From MED-G16 sp964467915 (GTDB lineage Bacteria > Bacteroidota > Bacteroidia > Cytophagales > MED-G16): a stretch of 7,983 nucleotides of DNA. The notes beneath the pieces are model-generated. The model ran no database searches. It saw only the letters and a list, made by a program, of their open reading frames with translations, and was not told where the DNA came from. Shown here piece by piece: positions 1 to 7,017 of this stretch. How positions within the stretch are numbered: position 1 is the first letter of the stretch; every line of letters starts with the position of its first letter. Location of the stretch: NCBI GenBank assembly GCA_964467915.1, contig CAYXSW010000032.1, positions 1-7,983 on the forward strand. Direction: 5' to 3'. Position numbers and translations under genes: made by a program.

Positions 1-78
1 AAACTTGAACTTATAAATTTTTCCTGTGCCTCCTTTTTCTCTATGAAAATTTAAATATTTATCAAACTCGTGGGCCAT
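1..78 (-). CDS. 5' end of an unrecognised gene, cut by the window edge
   Basis: On the minus strand an ATG at 78 opens a frame that runs without a stop to base 1, giving 26 codons. It begins MAHEFDKYLNF and contains a GGTGK stretch near residue 17. The peptide is hydrophilic, has no signal peptide, and looks like the N-terminus of a cytoplasmic protein. GGTGK resembles part of a P-loop but lacks the full GxxxxGK[ST] spacing, so I assign no function. The frame is less AT-biased than the flanking spacer, and the competing plus-strand frames here stop quickly (by base 54 at the latest). It is transcribed divergently from the DUF2911 gene. A 26-codon open frame can arise by chance, so this remains a moderate call. 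Confidence 0.5.
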   Translation of the reverse strand, partial: MAHEFDKYLNFHREKGGTGKIYKFKF

Positions 79-81
79 TTA

Positions 82-112
82 TTGATATAAAATTATATTA
101 TAAGTAATTTTA
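82..112 (+). promoter_or_regulatory. candidate Bacteroidota-type promoter for the four-gene unit
   Basis: The Bacteroidota consensus is TTG, 17-23 bases, then TAnnTTTG. Here a TTG at 82-84 is followed after 20 bases by TAATTTTA at 105-112, which matches 7 of 8 positions (final A instead of G). A transcript starting shortly after would leave a leader of roughly 25 bases before the ATG at 145. The spacer (79-144) is almost pure A/T, so a match of this quality can occur by chance. Position and spacing are the main support. Confidence 0.25.
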
Positions 113-144
113 TAAATTAAATAAATAATCACTAATTCTTTACT

Positions 145-681
145 ATGAAATCCTTGAAATATTTACTCCTTTTATTAATATTATTTGTGCTTGGCTTTGC
201 TATTTACACGTATTTAACACCTCCTGCTAGTCCTCTAGGTGAAACTACCTATACTTTTAATAATAAAAATTATAAAGTTGAATATAGTAGACCTTATAAA
301 AAGAACAGATTAATATTCGGTAATAAGGAAGATGGAGCTTTGGTTCCCTTTAATGAATACTGGAGAACTGGAGCAAATTTTTCTACAGACTTAACAGTTT
401 CAGATTCTTTTTACTTTGGTGATAAACTTCTTGAAAAAGGTTCGTATTGGATGTATACTATACCTGGAGAAAAATCATGGAAAGTATTTCTTAACTCTGA
501 ATCAGGTTCATTTGCGTTTTTTGAACCGGATGAAAGTAATGATGTGGTAACTATAGAAGTTAAGCCTTTTATTATAGATAGTGAATTAGAACAATTTACA
601 ATTGTTTTTCAAGAAGTTGATAATAAATTAAATCTAAGATTATTATGGGATAAAACAGGAATATCTATCCCAATAAACTAA
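145..681 (+). CDS. membrane-anchored DUF2911 family protein
   Basis: A 178-residue protein. Residues about 5-24 are one strongly hydrophobic segment after a short Lys-containing start, without a clear cleavage site or lipobox cysteine, so it reads as a signal anchor with the rest in the periplasm. From residue 29 it follows the DUF2911 pattern: an SPLGET opening (29-34), VEYSRPYKKNRLIFG (45-59), the WRTGAN motif (73-78), and GSYWMYTIPGEKSWKVFLN near 99-117. The biochemical role of DUF2911 is unknown; the family is common in Bacteroidota, usually as small secreted proteins. There is no Shine-Dalgarno sequence before the ATG. The stop lies 4 bases before the amidohydrolase start, so the two are very likely co-transcribed. 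The family call is confident; the function is unassigned. Confidence 0.88.
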   Translation: MKSLKYLLLLLILFVLGFAIYTYLTPPASPLGETTYTFNNKNYKVEYSRPYKKNRLIFGNKEDGALVPFNEYWRTGANFSTDLTVSDSFYFGDKLLEKGSYWMYTIPGEKSWKVFLNSESGSFAFFEPDESNDVVTIEVKPFIIDSELEQFTIVFQEVDNKLNLRLLWDKTGISIPIN

Positions 682-685
682 AGTT

Positions 686-1810
686 TTGATAAAATTTTTT
701 AAAATATTATTTTTCATAATTCTCTTTTCTGGAGTAACATATTACTGTATTGATGCTATTCAGTATAAATATAATCTTATGGACATAGAAGATTACGATC
801 CTATTTCAACTCTTAAAGTAGAAAAAAATTTAATAACTAAATCTAAATATCCATTTATTGATGTTCACAATCATCAGTTTGATATGCCAATTAAAGACTT
901 ATCTAAACTAGTTAGAGAGATGGACTCCATGAATATGGGTTTCATGGTTAATCTAAGTGGTTTTAGAGGAATATACTTAGAAAAATCTCTTAAAAATATT
1001 AAGGAAAACTATCCAGATAGATTTGGACTTTTTGTTAATATTGATTTTGAAAAAATTGATGATCCAGAATTTGGAGATAATAATAAAAAACTAATCAAAG
1101 ATGCTGTCCAAAACGGAGTAATAGGTTTAAAAATTTATAAGTCATTGGGTCTTGATGACAAAGACAAATATGGAAATAGAATAAAAATAAATGACCCCAG
1201 GTTAAAGCCTGTTTGGGATATATGCGCCGAAATGAATATTCCAGTACTTATTCATAGTGGAGAACCATCATCATTTTGGAATCCAAAAGATAAAAAAAAT
1301 GAAAGATGGCTTGAACTAAAGCAAAAGCCTGGGAGATATAGAGATCCAAAATTAAATCCCTCATTTGAAGAAGTAATATCTGAACAGCATGATATGTTCA
1401 AAAAAAACCCAAATACTACATTTATTAATGCTCATTTGGGTTGGATGGGTAATGACCTTGATAGATTATCATCACACTTAGATAATTTACCTAATGTTAT
1501 GACTGAAATAGGTGCTGTTTTAGCAGAAATAGGAAGACAACCCAAAAAAGCAAGGGAATTTTTTATCGATTATCAAGACAGGATACTATTTGGAAAAGAT
1601 TCATACAAAGTATCAGAATATTACACTTATTTTAGGGTTTTAGAAACCGATAATGAATATTTTGATTATTATAGAAAAAGACATGGAAACTGGAAGATTT
1701 ATGGAATCAATTTGCCAGACATAGTCTTAAAAAAAATATATTATCAAAATGCCTTGAATTTATTTCCACAATTAAAGGAAAATAAAATTTTTAACCAATT
1801 AAATGAATAA
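686..1810 (+). CDS. membrane-anchored amidohydrolase (amidohydrolase_2 type), substrate unknown
   Basis: A 374-residue TIM-barrel metal hydrolase of the amidohydrolase superfamily. The expected ligands are visible: the HxH pair H61/H63 in FIDVHNHQFD, H190 in PVLIHSGEP, H250 in FINAHLGW, and D305 in LFGKD. GVIGLKIYKS (about 145-153) is the usual central strand. A hydrophobic segment at about 3-20 precedes the enzyme domain and should hold it in the inner membrane facing the periplasm. The start is a TTG: the frame opens only at 677, and the next in-frame ATG (codon 32) would delete this segment. The C-terminal half (FGKDSY, a Tyr-rich stretch, then YGINLPD and YYQNALNLFP) matches, from memory, a group of uncharacterised bacterial amidohydrolases, so no substrate can be given. 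It starts 4 bases after the DUF2911 gene, and the coiled-coil gene follows 32 bases later. Confidence 0.85.
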   Translation: MIKFFKILFFIILFSGVTYYCIDAIQYKYNLMDIEDYDPISTLKVEKNLITKSKYPFIDVHNHQFDMPIKDLSKLVREMDSMNMGFMVNLSGFRGIYLEKSLKNIKENYPDRFGLFVNIDFEKIDDPEFGDNNKKLIKDAVQNGVIGLKIYKSLGLDDKDKYGNRIKINDPRLKPVWDICAEMNIPVLIHSGEPSSFWNPKDKKNERWLELKQKPGRYRDPKLNPSFEEVISEQHDMFKKNPNTTFINAHLGWMGNDLDRLSSHLDNLPNVMTEIGAVLAEIGRQPKKAREFFIDYQDRILFGKDSYKVSEYYTYFRVLETDNEYFDYYRKRHGNWKIYGINLPDIVLKKIYYQNALNLFPQLKENKIFNQLNE

Positions 1811-1842
1811 AATTTATTTTTATATTGCCTAAAATTTTTATT

Positions 1843-2406
1843 ATGAAAAAACTTATTCTCTCAACATTATTTTTAATTATATCAGTTAATTGTTATTCTC
1901 AAAATAAATCAAAAGCCAATTCATTATTAAATAAAGCTTCAACTAAATCAGAAAATGAAAACTTAAGGGATTTATTAATTGAATCAAAAGAAGATTTTAT
2001 TAAGAACTCATTAGATGTTTTATTAAAAGACATACAAAAAATAAACAATGAGCTTGAAGATAATTTATCAAAAAATATTGAAGATTTAATTAAGGAAAAT
2101 AAAGAATATTTAAATCAACTGGAAAATGAATACAGGTCTAAATTAAAGGAAGAACATGCCAAAATTTCAGCCCTTAAAAAAGCTGTTGATGAAATTCTAA
2201 AGATAAAAGATCAAGAACTTAAAATTGTAGATCAAAAAATTAATGAAATAAATAAAAACTTAAAAAACTTATCAAGTGATGAGTTTATTAAAAGATTTAA
2301 AAAAGATTTAAAAAAACAACTTGAAGAATTTAAAGAATCTAGCATAGAATCATTTGAGGATAACTTAAGTGTTAAAATAGATACAACAAATAATGAAAAA
2401 AAGTAA
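1843..2406 (+). CDS. secreted coiled-coil protein of unknown function
   Basis: A 187-residue protein read from the ATG at 1843. An in-frame TTG at 1825 would add only six residues before a normal signal sequence, so I prefer the ATG. Residues 1-20 (MKK, a hydrophobic core, then CYSQ) form a typical Bacteroidota signal peptide with likely cleavage near the Gln at 20. The Cys at 17 sits too close to the end of the core for a convincing lipobox. From about residue 40 to 175 the chain is Lys/Glu/Leu/Ile/Asn-rich with heptad-like hydrophobic spacing and no proline or tryptophan, indicating a long helical coiled coil in the periplasm. I recognise no family. Its last 14 bases overlap the start of the PLP enzyme gene in another frame, so the two genes are probably translationally coupled. 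A structural or tethering role would be a guess. Confidence 0.7.
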   Translation: MKKLILSTLFLIISVNCYSQNKSKANSLLNKASTKSENENLRDLLIESKEDFIKNSLDVLLKDIQKINNELEDNLSKNIEDLIKENKEYLNQLENEYRSKLKEEHAKISALKKAVDEILKIKDQELKIVDQKINEINKNLKNLSSDEFIKRFKKDLKKQLEEFKESSIESFEDNLSVKIDTTNNEKK

Positions 2407-3640
2407 CAAACCAGAAAGTGAAATGATGGGAGCTCACTACGATCCTCATCTTTCAGAGGGATCAGCTAAAGTTCCAATATTTCAGACAAGCACATTCGTA
2501 TTCAAAAATGCAGAAGAGGGTAAGTCACACTTTCATATAGCATATGGACTAAGAGAAAAGAATATTGGAGAATCGATGTCTCTCGCCTACTCTAGAATAA
2601 ATAATCCTAATTTAGAGATTGCTGAGGATAGATTAAAAATTTGGGATAATGCTGAAGCATGTGCTTTATTCCAGAGTGGAATGGCAGCTATAACTACAAC
2701 AATTCTTGAATTAACAAAACCAAACACCATTATTCTACATTCTTCTCCACTTTATGGAGGTACTGATCATTTTATTGAACATGTACTACCAAAGTACAAT
2801 ATTAAGTCTATGTATTTTAATTCTTTTGATCCATTAGATACTATTTTGAGAGAGAAAGAAGAAAAATTTCCTGATTTAGACGTTAGTCTAGTGTATATTG
2901 AAAGTCCGGCAAACCCAACAAACAGCTTAGTCGATATTAGTCAATCAAAAAAATTAGCTAACCACTTTTCTAATGAAAAAAATAAAGTTTATGTAGCTAT
3001 TGATAATACATTTATGGGTCCTGTTTTTTCACAACCGCTAGACCATGGTGCAGATGTTGTTTTATATTCAGCAACAAAATATATTGGTGGTCATAGTGAT
3101 TTGGTAGCTGGTGCAGCAACTGGATCATCTGAAATAATTAATAAGTTAAAAGGTATGAGAGTCTTTATGGGAAATATGGCTTCACCGTTTACTTGTTGGC
3201 TAATTACAAGAAGTTTGGAAACATTAAAGATTAGAATGGAGAAGAGTGCGGAAAACGCTAATAAAATAGCTGAGCATTTAAATAATCACTCTAAAATTGA
3301 AAAAGTGCATTACTTAAGTTTAATAGACAAAAACACTGAAGAATATAAGGTGTATAAGAAACAGTATTCAAGTAGTGGAGGAATGATATCAATAGATATA
3401 AAAGGAAGTGAAAAAGAAGCCTTTAAGTTTCTAGATAATTTAAAACTTGTAAAACTTGCTGTTAGCCTTGGCGGAACAGAGAGTTTAGCTAGTCACCCAT
3501 ACTCAATGACTCATGCGGATGTAAGTGTAGAGACCAAAAATAAAATTGGGATGAGTGAATCACTAGTTAGACTATCAATTGGAATTGAAGATCCTGATGA
3601 TTTAATTAAAGATATCAAACAGGCTTTAGAAAAAGTTTAA
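2393..3640 (+). CDS. PLP-dependent Cys/Met metabolism enzyme (cystathionine gamma-synthase / methionine gamma-lyase family)
   Basis: A 415-residue cytoplasmic fold-type I PLP enzyme acting on sulfur amino acids. Visible landmarks are YSR at 66-68 and SGMAA at 95-99 (phosphate binding), Y121 in PLYGGT (ring stacking), ESPANPT at 170-176, D204 in AIDNT (pyridine nitrogen), K229 in YSATKYIGGHSD (Schiff-base lysine), SLGGTESLASHP at 358-369, and R393 in VRLSIGIED (substrate carboxylate). The KPESEMM start and the long insert between TSTF (32-35) and YSR resemble, from memory, a subgroup often annotated as methionine gamma-lyase. However, the position of the key lyase Cys116 of Pseudomonas putida is Gly123 here, so gamma-lyase, gamma-synthase and sulfhydrylase activities all remain possible. 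The start lies inside the coiled-coil gene, with no Shine-Dalgarno. The stop overlaps the asnB stop by 4 bases. Confidence 0.93.
   Translation: MKKSNKPESEMMGAHYDPHLSEGSAKVPIFQTSTFVFKNAEEGKSHFHIAYGLREKNIGESMSLAYSRINNPNLEIAEDRLKIWDNAEACALFQSGMAAITTTILELTKPNTIILHSSPLYGGTDHFIEHVLPKYNIKSMYFNSFDPLDTILREKEEKFPDLDVSLVYIESPANPTNSLVDISQSKKLANHFSNEKNKVYVAIDNTFMGPVFSQPLDHGADVVLYSATKYIGGHSDLVAGAATGSSEIINKLKGMRVFMGNMASPFTCWLITRSLETLKIRMEKSAENANKIAEHLNNHSKIEKVHYLSLIDKNTEEYKVYKKQYSSSGGMISIDIKGSEKEAFKFLDNLKLVKLAVSLGGTESLASHPYSMTHADVSVETKNKIGMSESLVRLSIGIEDPDDLIKDIKQALEKV
3637..3640. other. tail-to-tail stop overlap (TTAA), PLP enzyme / asnB
   Basis: The palindrome TTAA carries the TAA stop of the plus-strand PLP gene (3638-3640) and the TAA stop of minus-strand asnB (3637-3639). 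No hairpin followed by a T run is visible on either side, so each transcript probably ends inside the opposite gene. Confidence 0.95.
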
Positions 3641-5301
3641 TATGAATCTTTATGTACTTTCTTGATAGATCTTCCTGATGGATCATTCATATCTAAAAAA
3701 GATTTATCCCATTTCAAAGCTTCTTCAGTGCTACAAGCAACAGATTTTGAGGAAGGAACACAAAGCGCACAATCATCACCTGGAAAATGTTTTTCAAAGA
3801 TTCTTCTAAATAAAAATTCTTCTTTAGATTTTGGAGTATGTACTGGAAAAATTTTTAATCTGTTATTATAATCTTTATCAGAAATAGATTTTTCAGCATA
3901 ATCTTTTAAAGAATCAATCCAATTATAACCTACTCCATCAGAAAATTGTTCTTTTTGTCTCCACAGAATTTCGTCCGGAAGATATCCATTAAAAGAATCT
4001 CTAAGTATGTGCTTTTCAATTTTATCTGAATTTATCATTTTTAATTCAGGATCTAAATTCATTGAATAATCTATAAATTCTTTATCTAAGAAAGGAACTC
4101 TTCCCTCTACTCCCCATGCAGACAATGATTTATTAGCTCTTAAACAGTCATAGAGATGTAGTTTATTAATCTTTCTTACAGTCTCTTCATGAAATTCTTT
4201 TGAATTAGGTGCTTTATGAAAGTATAAATACCCACCAAATATTTCATCAGCACCTTCACCTGATAAGACCATTTTTATCCCCATAGACTTAATGTATCGA
4301 GCCATTAAATACATTGGAGTTGAAGCTCTTACTGTTGTCACATCATAGGTCTCAAGATAATAAATAACATCCTCCAATGAATCTAATGCTTCCTGAACAG
4401 TAAAATGTATTTCGTGATGAACAGTCCCTAAATGTTTAGATACTTTATTAGCGGCTTTTAAATCAGGCGAATCTTTTAAACCAACAGCAAATGAATGAAT
4501 TTGTGGCCACCAAGCATCTTTCTTTTGGTTTGACTCTACCCTTTTCTTTGAAAATTTTTTTACAACAGATGAAATAATTGATGAATCTAAACCTCCTGAT
4601 AATAAAACTCCAAATGGCACGTCTGACATAAGTTGTCTCTTAACAGCATTTTCAAGGGAATGATTTAATTCTTTTGTTGAGTTGTAGTTTTTAATATTAT
4701 CAAAATTCATCCAATTTTCAATATAATATTTGACAGGATAATTATCATTATTTGTCATATAATGGCCAGGCGGAAACTCTTTAATATTTTCGCATCTACC
4801 AACTAAAGATTTCATCTCTGATGAGAAATAAGACGTGCCATTTTTATCCATTCCCATATATAATGGAATAACACCAATAGGGTCTCTTGCAACAAAAAAT
4901 GAATTTTTTAATTTGTCATATAAAAAGAAAGAAAAAATACCATTTAAGTGGTTTAATAAGTTTTTCCCATATTTTTTGAATAAAGGGATAATAACTTCAC
5001 AATCTGAATTTGTCTGATATTTATAATCTATTTCAGATGAATTTCTAAAGTCTAGGTGGTTATATATTTCACCATTTACTGTAAGTATAATATTCTCATC
5101 ACTAGAAAATAGAGGTTGTCTTCCTGATTTTATATCTACTATAGAAAGTCTTTCATGTGCTAATATTGCGTTATCTGATGAATATATACCTGACCAGTCA
5201 GGGCCTCTATGTCTAACTTTTTTAGACATTTTAAGACACTTTAACCTCATATCTTTATCAAATTTTATTTGATTATTGTAAATTGCAACTATTCCACACA
5301 T
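3637..5301 (-). CDS. asnB: asparagine synthetase B, glutamine-hydrolysing
   Basis: Makes asparagine from aspartate, glutamine and ATP (EC 6.3.5.4) in the cytoplasm. From the ATG at 5301 the protein has 554 residues, the same length as E. coli AsnB as I recall it. The frame extends to 5322, but adding seven residues would bury the catalytic cysteine, which must follow the initiator Met (MCGI) and become the N-terminal nucleophile. Glutaminase landmarks are C2, R51 in AHERLS, NGE at 76-78 and D100. The synthetase domain has the ATP pyrophosphatase loop SGGLDSS at 235-241 and SGEGADE at 347-353, followed by FGGYLYFHKAP. WRQKEQFSDGVGY (448-460) and SVACST near the C-terminus also match the E. coli type. 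All catalytic positions I can check are intact. It diverges from ggt across only 15 bases. Confidence 0.97.
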   Translation of the reverse strand: MCGIVAIYNNQIKFDKDMRLKCLKMSKKVRHRGPDWSGIYSSDNAILAHERLSIVDIKSGRQPLFSSDENIILTVNGEIYNHLDFRNSSEIDYKYQTNSDCEVIIPLFKKYGKNLLNHLNGIFSFFLYDKLKNSFFVARDPIGVIPLYMGMDKNGTSYFSSEMKSLVGRCENIKEFPPGHYMTNNDNYPVKYYIENWMNFDNIKNYNSTKELNHSLENAVKRQLMSDVPFGVLLSGGLDSSIISSVVKKFSKKRVESNQKKDAWWPQIHSFAVGLKDSPDLKAANKVSKHLGTVHHEIHFTVQEALDSLEDVIYYLETYDVTTVRASTPMYLMARYIKSMGIKMVLSGEGADEIFGGYLYFHKAPNSKEFHEETVRKINKLHLYDCLRANKSLSAWGVEGRVPFLDKEFIDYSMNLDPELKMINSDKIEKHILRDSFNGYLPDEILWRQKEQFSDGVGYNWIDSLKDYAEKSISDKDYNNRLKIFPVHTPKSKEEFLFRRIFEKHFPGDDCALCVPSSKSVACSTEEALKWDKSFLDMNDPSGRSIKKVHKDSY

Positions 5302-5316
5302 TAATAAAAAATTCAG
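5302..5316. promoter_or_regulatory. 15-base divergent spacer between asnB and ggt
   Basis: Only 15 AT-rich bases separate the asnB start codon (5301) from the ggt start codon (5317). This is too short for two promoters, so the control elements of each gene must extend into the other's coding region. I found no convincing TTG / TAnnTTTG pair for either direction and no Shine-Dalgarno sequence. Confidence 0.35.
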
Positions 5317-7017
5317 ATGCAATATAAATTCAAAAATTCATTTTTTTATAAAATTTTATTTTCAATATTTTTTATTTTATCATGTAATGAGGTTCCAAAT
5401 GAGACAATATCAAGAAATGGTATGGTTTCTGCTGCCCATCCTGTTGCATCAAAAATTGGTCTAGATATTTTGAAGAATGGAGGAAATGCATTTGATGCCG
5501 CAATTGGAGTTCATTTTGCATTATCTGTAGTATATCCTAATGCAGGTAATATTGGTGGTGGTGGTTTTGCTGTTTATAGATTAAATAATGGTGAAATTGG
5601 TAGTTTGGATTTTAGAGAGAAAGCACCACTAAAATCATACAGAGATATGTACATATTAAATTCAGAAGAAGAATCAGTTGTAGATGATAAAAGAAGTAAA
5701 ATTGGTCATCTTGCCTCAGGTGTTCCAGGCTCAGTTGATGGAATGGTTAAGATATATGAGAAGTTTGGATCAATTGATTGGAATCTTTTATTAGAACCGT
5801 CTATTGAGCTAGCAAAGAATGGATTTAGTTTAACTCATAAACAGTCTAATAGTTTAAATAGAGTTATGGTATTATTTGACTCAATTAATGACTCAAAGGT
5901 CTCTTTCGTAAAAGAAAGCGAGTGGAAAGAAAATGATATATTGATTCAAAAAGATTTATCAAAAACACTTGAGAGGATTAGGGATAAAAAAAGAGAAGGC
6001 TTTTATTCAGGTTTGACAGCCGATTACATAGTTAATGAGATGAATGAAGGGAATGGAATAATCTCTTATGAAGATCTAAATAATTACTCCTCAATATGGA
6101 GAAAACCAATAGTTGGGAAATATAAGAATCATAGTATTATATCAATGGGTCCGCCTTCAAGTGGAGGAATAGCGCTCTTGCAGTTATTACACGGAGCTGA
6201 AAAGTTAAATGTTGGAAACTATGATCATAATTCTTTAAAATATATTAATACTATTGCTGAAATTGAAAGTCGGGTTTATGCAGATAGAGCTACATATTTA
6301 GGAGATTCGGACTTCTACAAAGTACCTATATCTGATTTAATAGATAAGAGTTATTTAGATGAAAGATTCAATACTATTGATCCAGATATAAAAACTCCTT
6401 CAGATAAAGTGAAAGAAGGAAATATTCAAATTAATGAGTCTGAAGAAACTACTCATTTTTCAATAGTTGATAAATATGGAAACGCAATATCTTTAACAAC
6501 AACTATTAATGGTGCGTATGGTTCAAAAGTCGTCGTAGATAATGCTGGATTTATTTTAAACAATGAAATGGATGATTTCAGTGTAAAACCTGGGTATCCA
6601 AATATGTTTGGTTTAATTGGTGGAGAAGCAAATTCTATTGAACCAAATAAAAGAATGTTATCATCTATGACACCTACTATAATTGAGAAAAATGACAAAC
6701 TTTATATGGTTTTAGGTACCCCAGGAGGATCAACGATAATTACTTCAGTTTTTCAAACAATACTTAATGTGATAGATTTTAAAATGGGAATGCAAGAGGC
6801 GGTAGATGCAAAAAAGTTTCATCATCAGTGGTTACCAGATTTTCTTGTGGTTGAAAAAAACACATTAAACACTAACCTAAATGAGAATCTTAAGAAAATG
6901 GGGCATAAAATTAATGAGAGATCCACTATAGGAAGAATGGATTGTATTTTAATTGAGAATGGAATTTTAGAAGGTGGAGCAGATAAAAGAGGTGATAACA
7001 CAGCGCTCGGCTATTAA
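5317..7017 (+). CDS. ggt: gamma-glutamyltransferase / glutathione hydrolase, probable lipoprotein
   Basis: Cleaves or transfers the gamma-glutamyl group of glutathione and related compounds (EC 2.3.2.2 / 3.4.19.13) outside the cytoplasm. The 566-residue precursor should self-cleave before T378 in TTHFS, giving large and small subunits. Residues aligned to E. coli GGT: R100 (R114) in LDFREKAP, T378 (T391), T396 (T409), N398 (N411), E417 (Q430; Glu is also found in mammalian enzymes), D420 (D433), S449/S450 (S462/S463) and G470/G471 (G483/G484). The lid-loop region PGYPNMFGLIGGEAN (425-439) is kept, so this is the E. coli-like form. The N-terminus has a hydrophobic core ending in ILSC, a plausible lipobox with C23 as the lipidated residue. 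No acidic run follows the Cys that would clearly mark surface export. It may recover glutamate and cysteinylglycine for the cell. Confidence 0.96.
   Translation: MQYKFKNSFFYKILFSIFFILSCNEVPNETISRNGMVSAAHPVASKIGLDILKNGGNAFDAAIGVHFALSVVYPNAGNIGGGGFAVYRLNNGEIGSLDFREKAPLKSYRDMYILNSEEESVVDDKRSKIGHLASGVPGSVDGMVKIYEKFGSIDWNLLLEPSIELAKNGFSLTHKQSNSLNRVMVLFDSINDSKVSFVKESEWKENDILIQKDLSKTLERIRDKKREGFYSGLTADYIVNEMNEGNGIISYEDLNNYSSIWRKPIVGKYKNHSIISMGPPSSGGIALLQLLHGAEKLNVGNYDHNSLKYINTIAEIESRVYADRATYLGDSDFYKVPISDLIDKSYLDERFNTIDPDIKTPSDKVKEGNIQINESEETTHFSIVDKYGNAISLTTTINGAYGSKVVVDNAGFILNNEMDDFSVKPGYPNMFGLIGGEANSIEPNKRMLSSMTPTIIEKNDKLYMVLGTPGGSTIITSVFQTILNVIDFKMGMQEAVDAKKFHHQWLPDFLVVEKNTLNTNLNENLKKMGHKINERSTIGRMDCILIENGILEGGADKRGDNTALGY
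7014..7017. other. tail-to-tail stop overlap (TTAA), ggt / OmpA-family gene
   Basis: As at 3637-3640, TTAA supplies the TAA stop of ggt (7015-7017) and the TAA stop of the minus-strand OmpA-family gene (7014-7016). No terminator hairpin is visible nearby. Confidence 0.95.

Noticed and set aside
1..54. 3' end of a plus-strand gene entering from the left
   Set aside because: The only plus-strand frame open here covers 17 codons to a TAA at 52-54 and looks like random sequence; the minus-strand ATG frame is the better reading.
1825..1842. Upstream TTG start for the coiled-coil protein
   Set aside because: It would add six residues before a complete MKK-type signal peptide; the ATG at 1843 gives the normal form.
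3620..3670. Intrinsic terminator at the convergent gene junctions (here and near 7017)
   Set aside because: No stable GC-rich stem followed by a T run is visible; the short AGCGCT palindrome just before the ggt stop is too small to count.
3662..3871. 69-codon plus-strand open frame antisense to the asnB 3' end
   Set aside because: It lies wholly inside the well-supported asnB coding region, has no recognisable domain, and reads as a shadow of the reverse strand.
4835..5017. 60-codon plus-strand open frame antisense to asnB
   Set aside because: It is opposite the conserved glutaminase domain of asnB, shows no protein family features and has no start context.
5250..5345. Possible promoter motifs for asnB and ggt, such as TATATTGC, TAAATTGC and AATTTTTG
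   Set aside because: Each matches the Bacteroidota -7 consensus only partly, and the TTG element is missing or at poor spacing; such matches are expected by chance in this AT-rich DNA.
6453..6698. 81-codon minus-strand open frame inside ggt
   Set aside because: It is antisense to the conserved small-subunit catalytic region of ggt, whose codon constraint explains the open frame.
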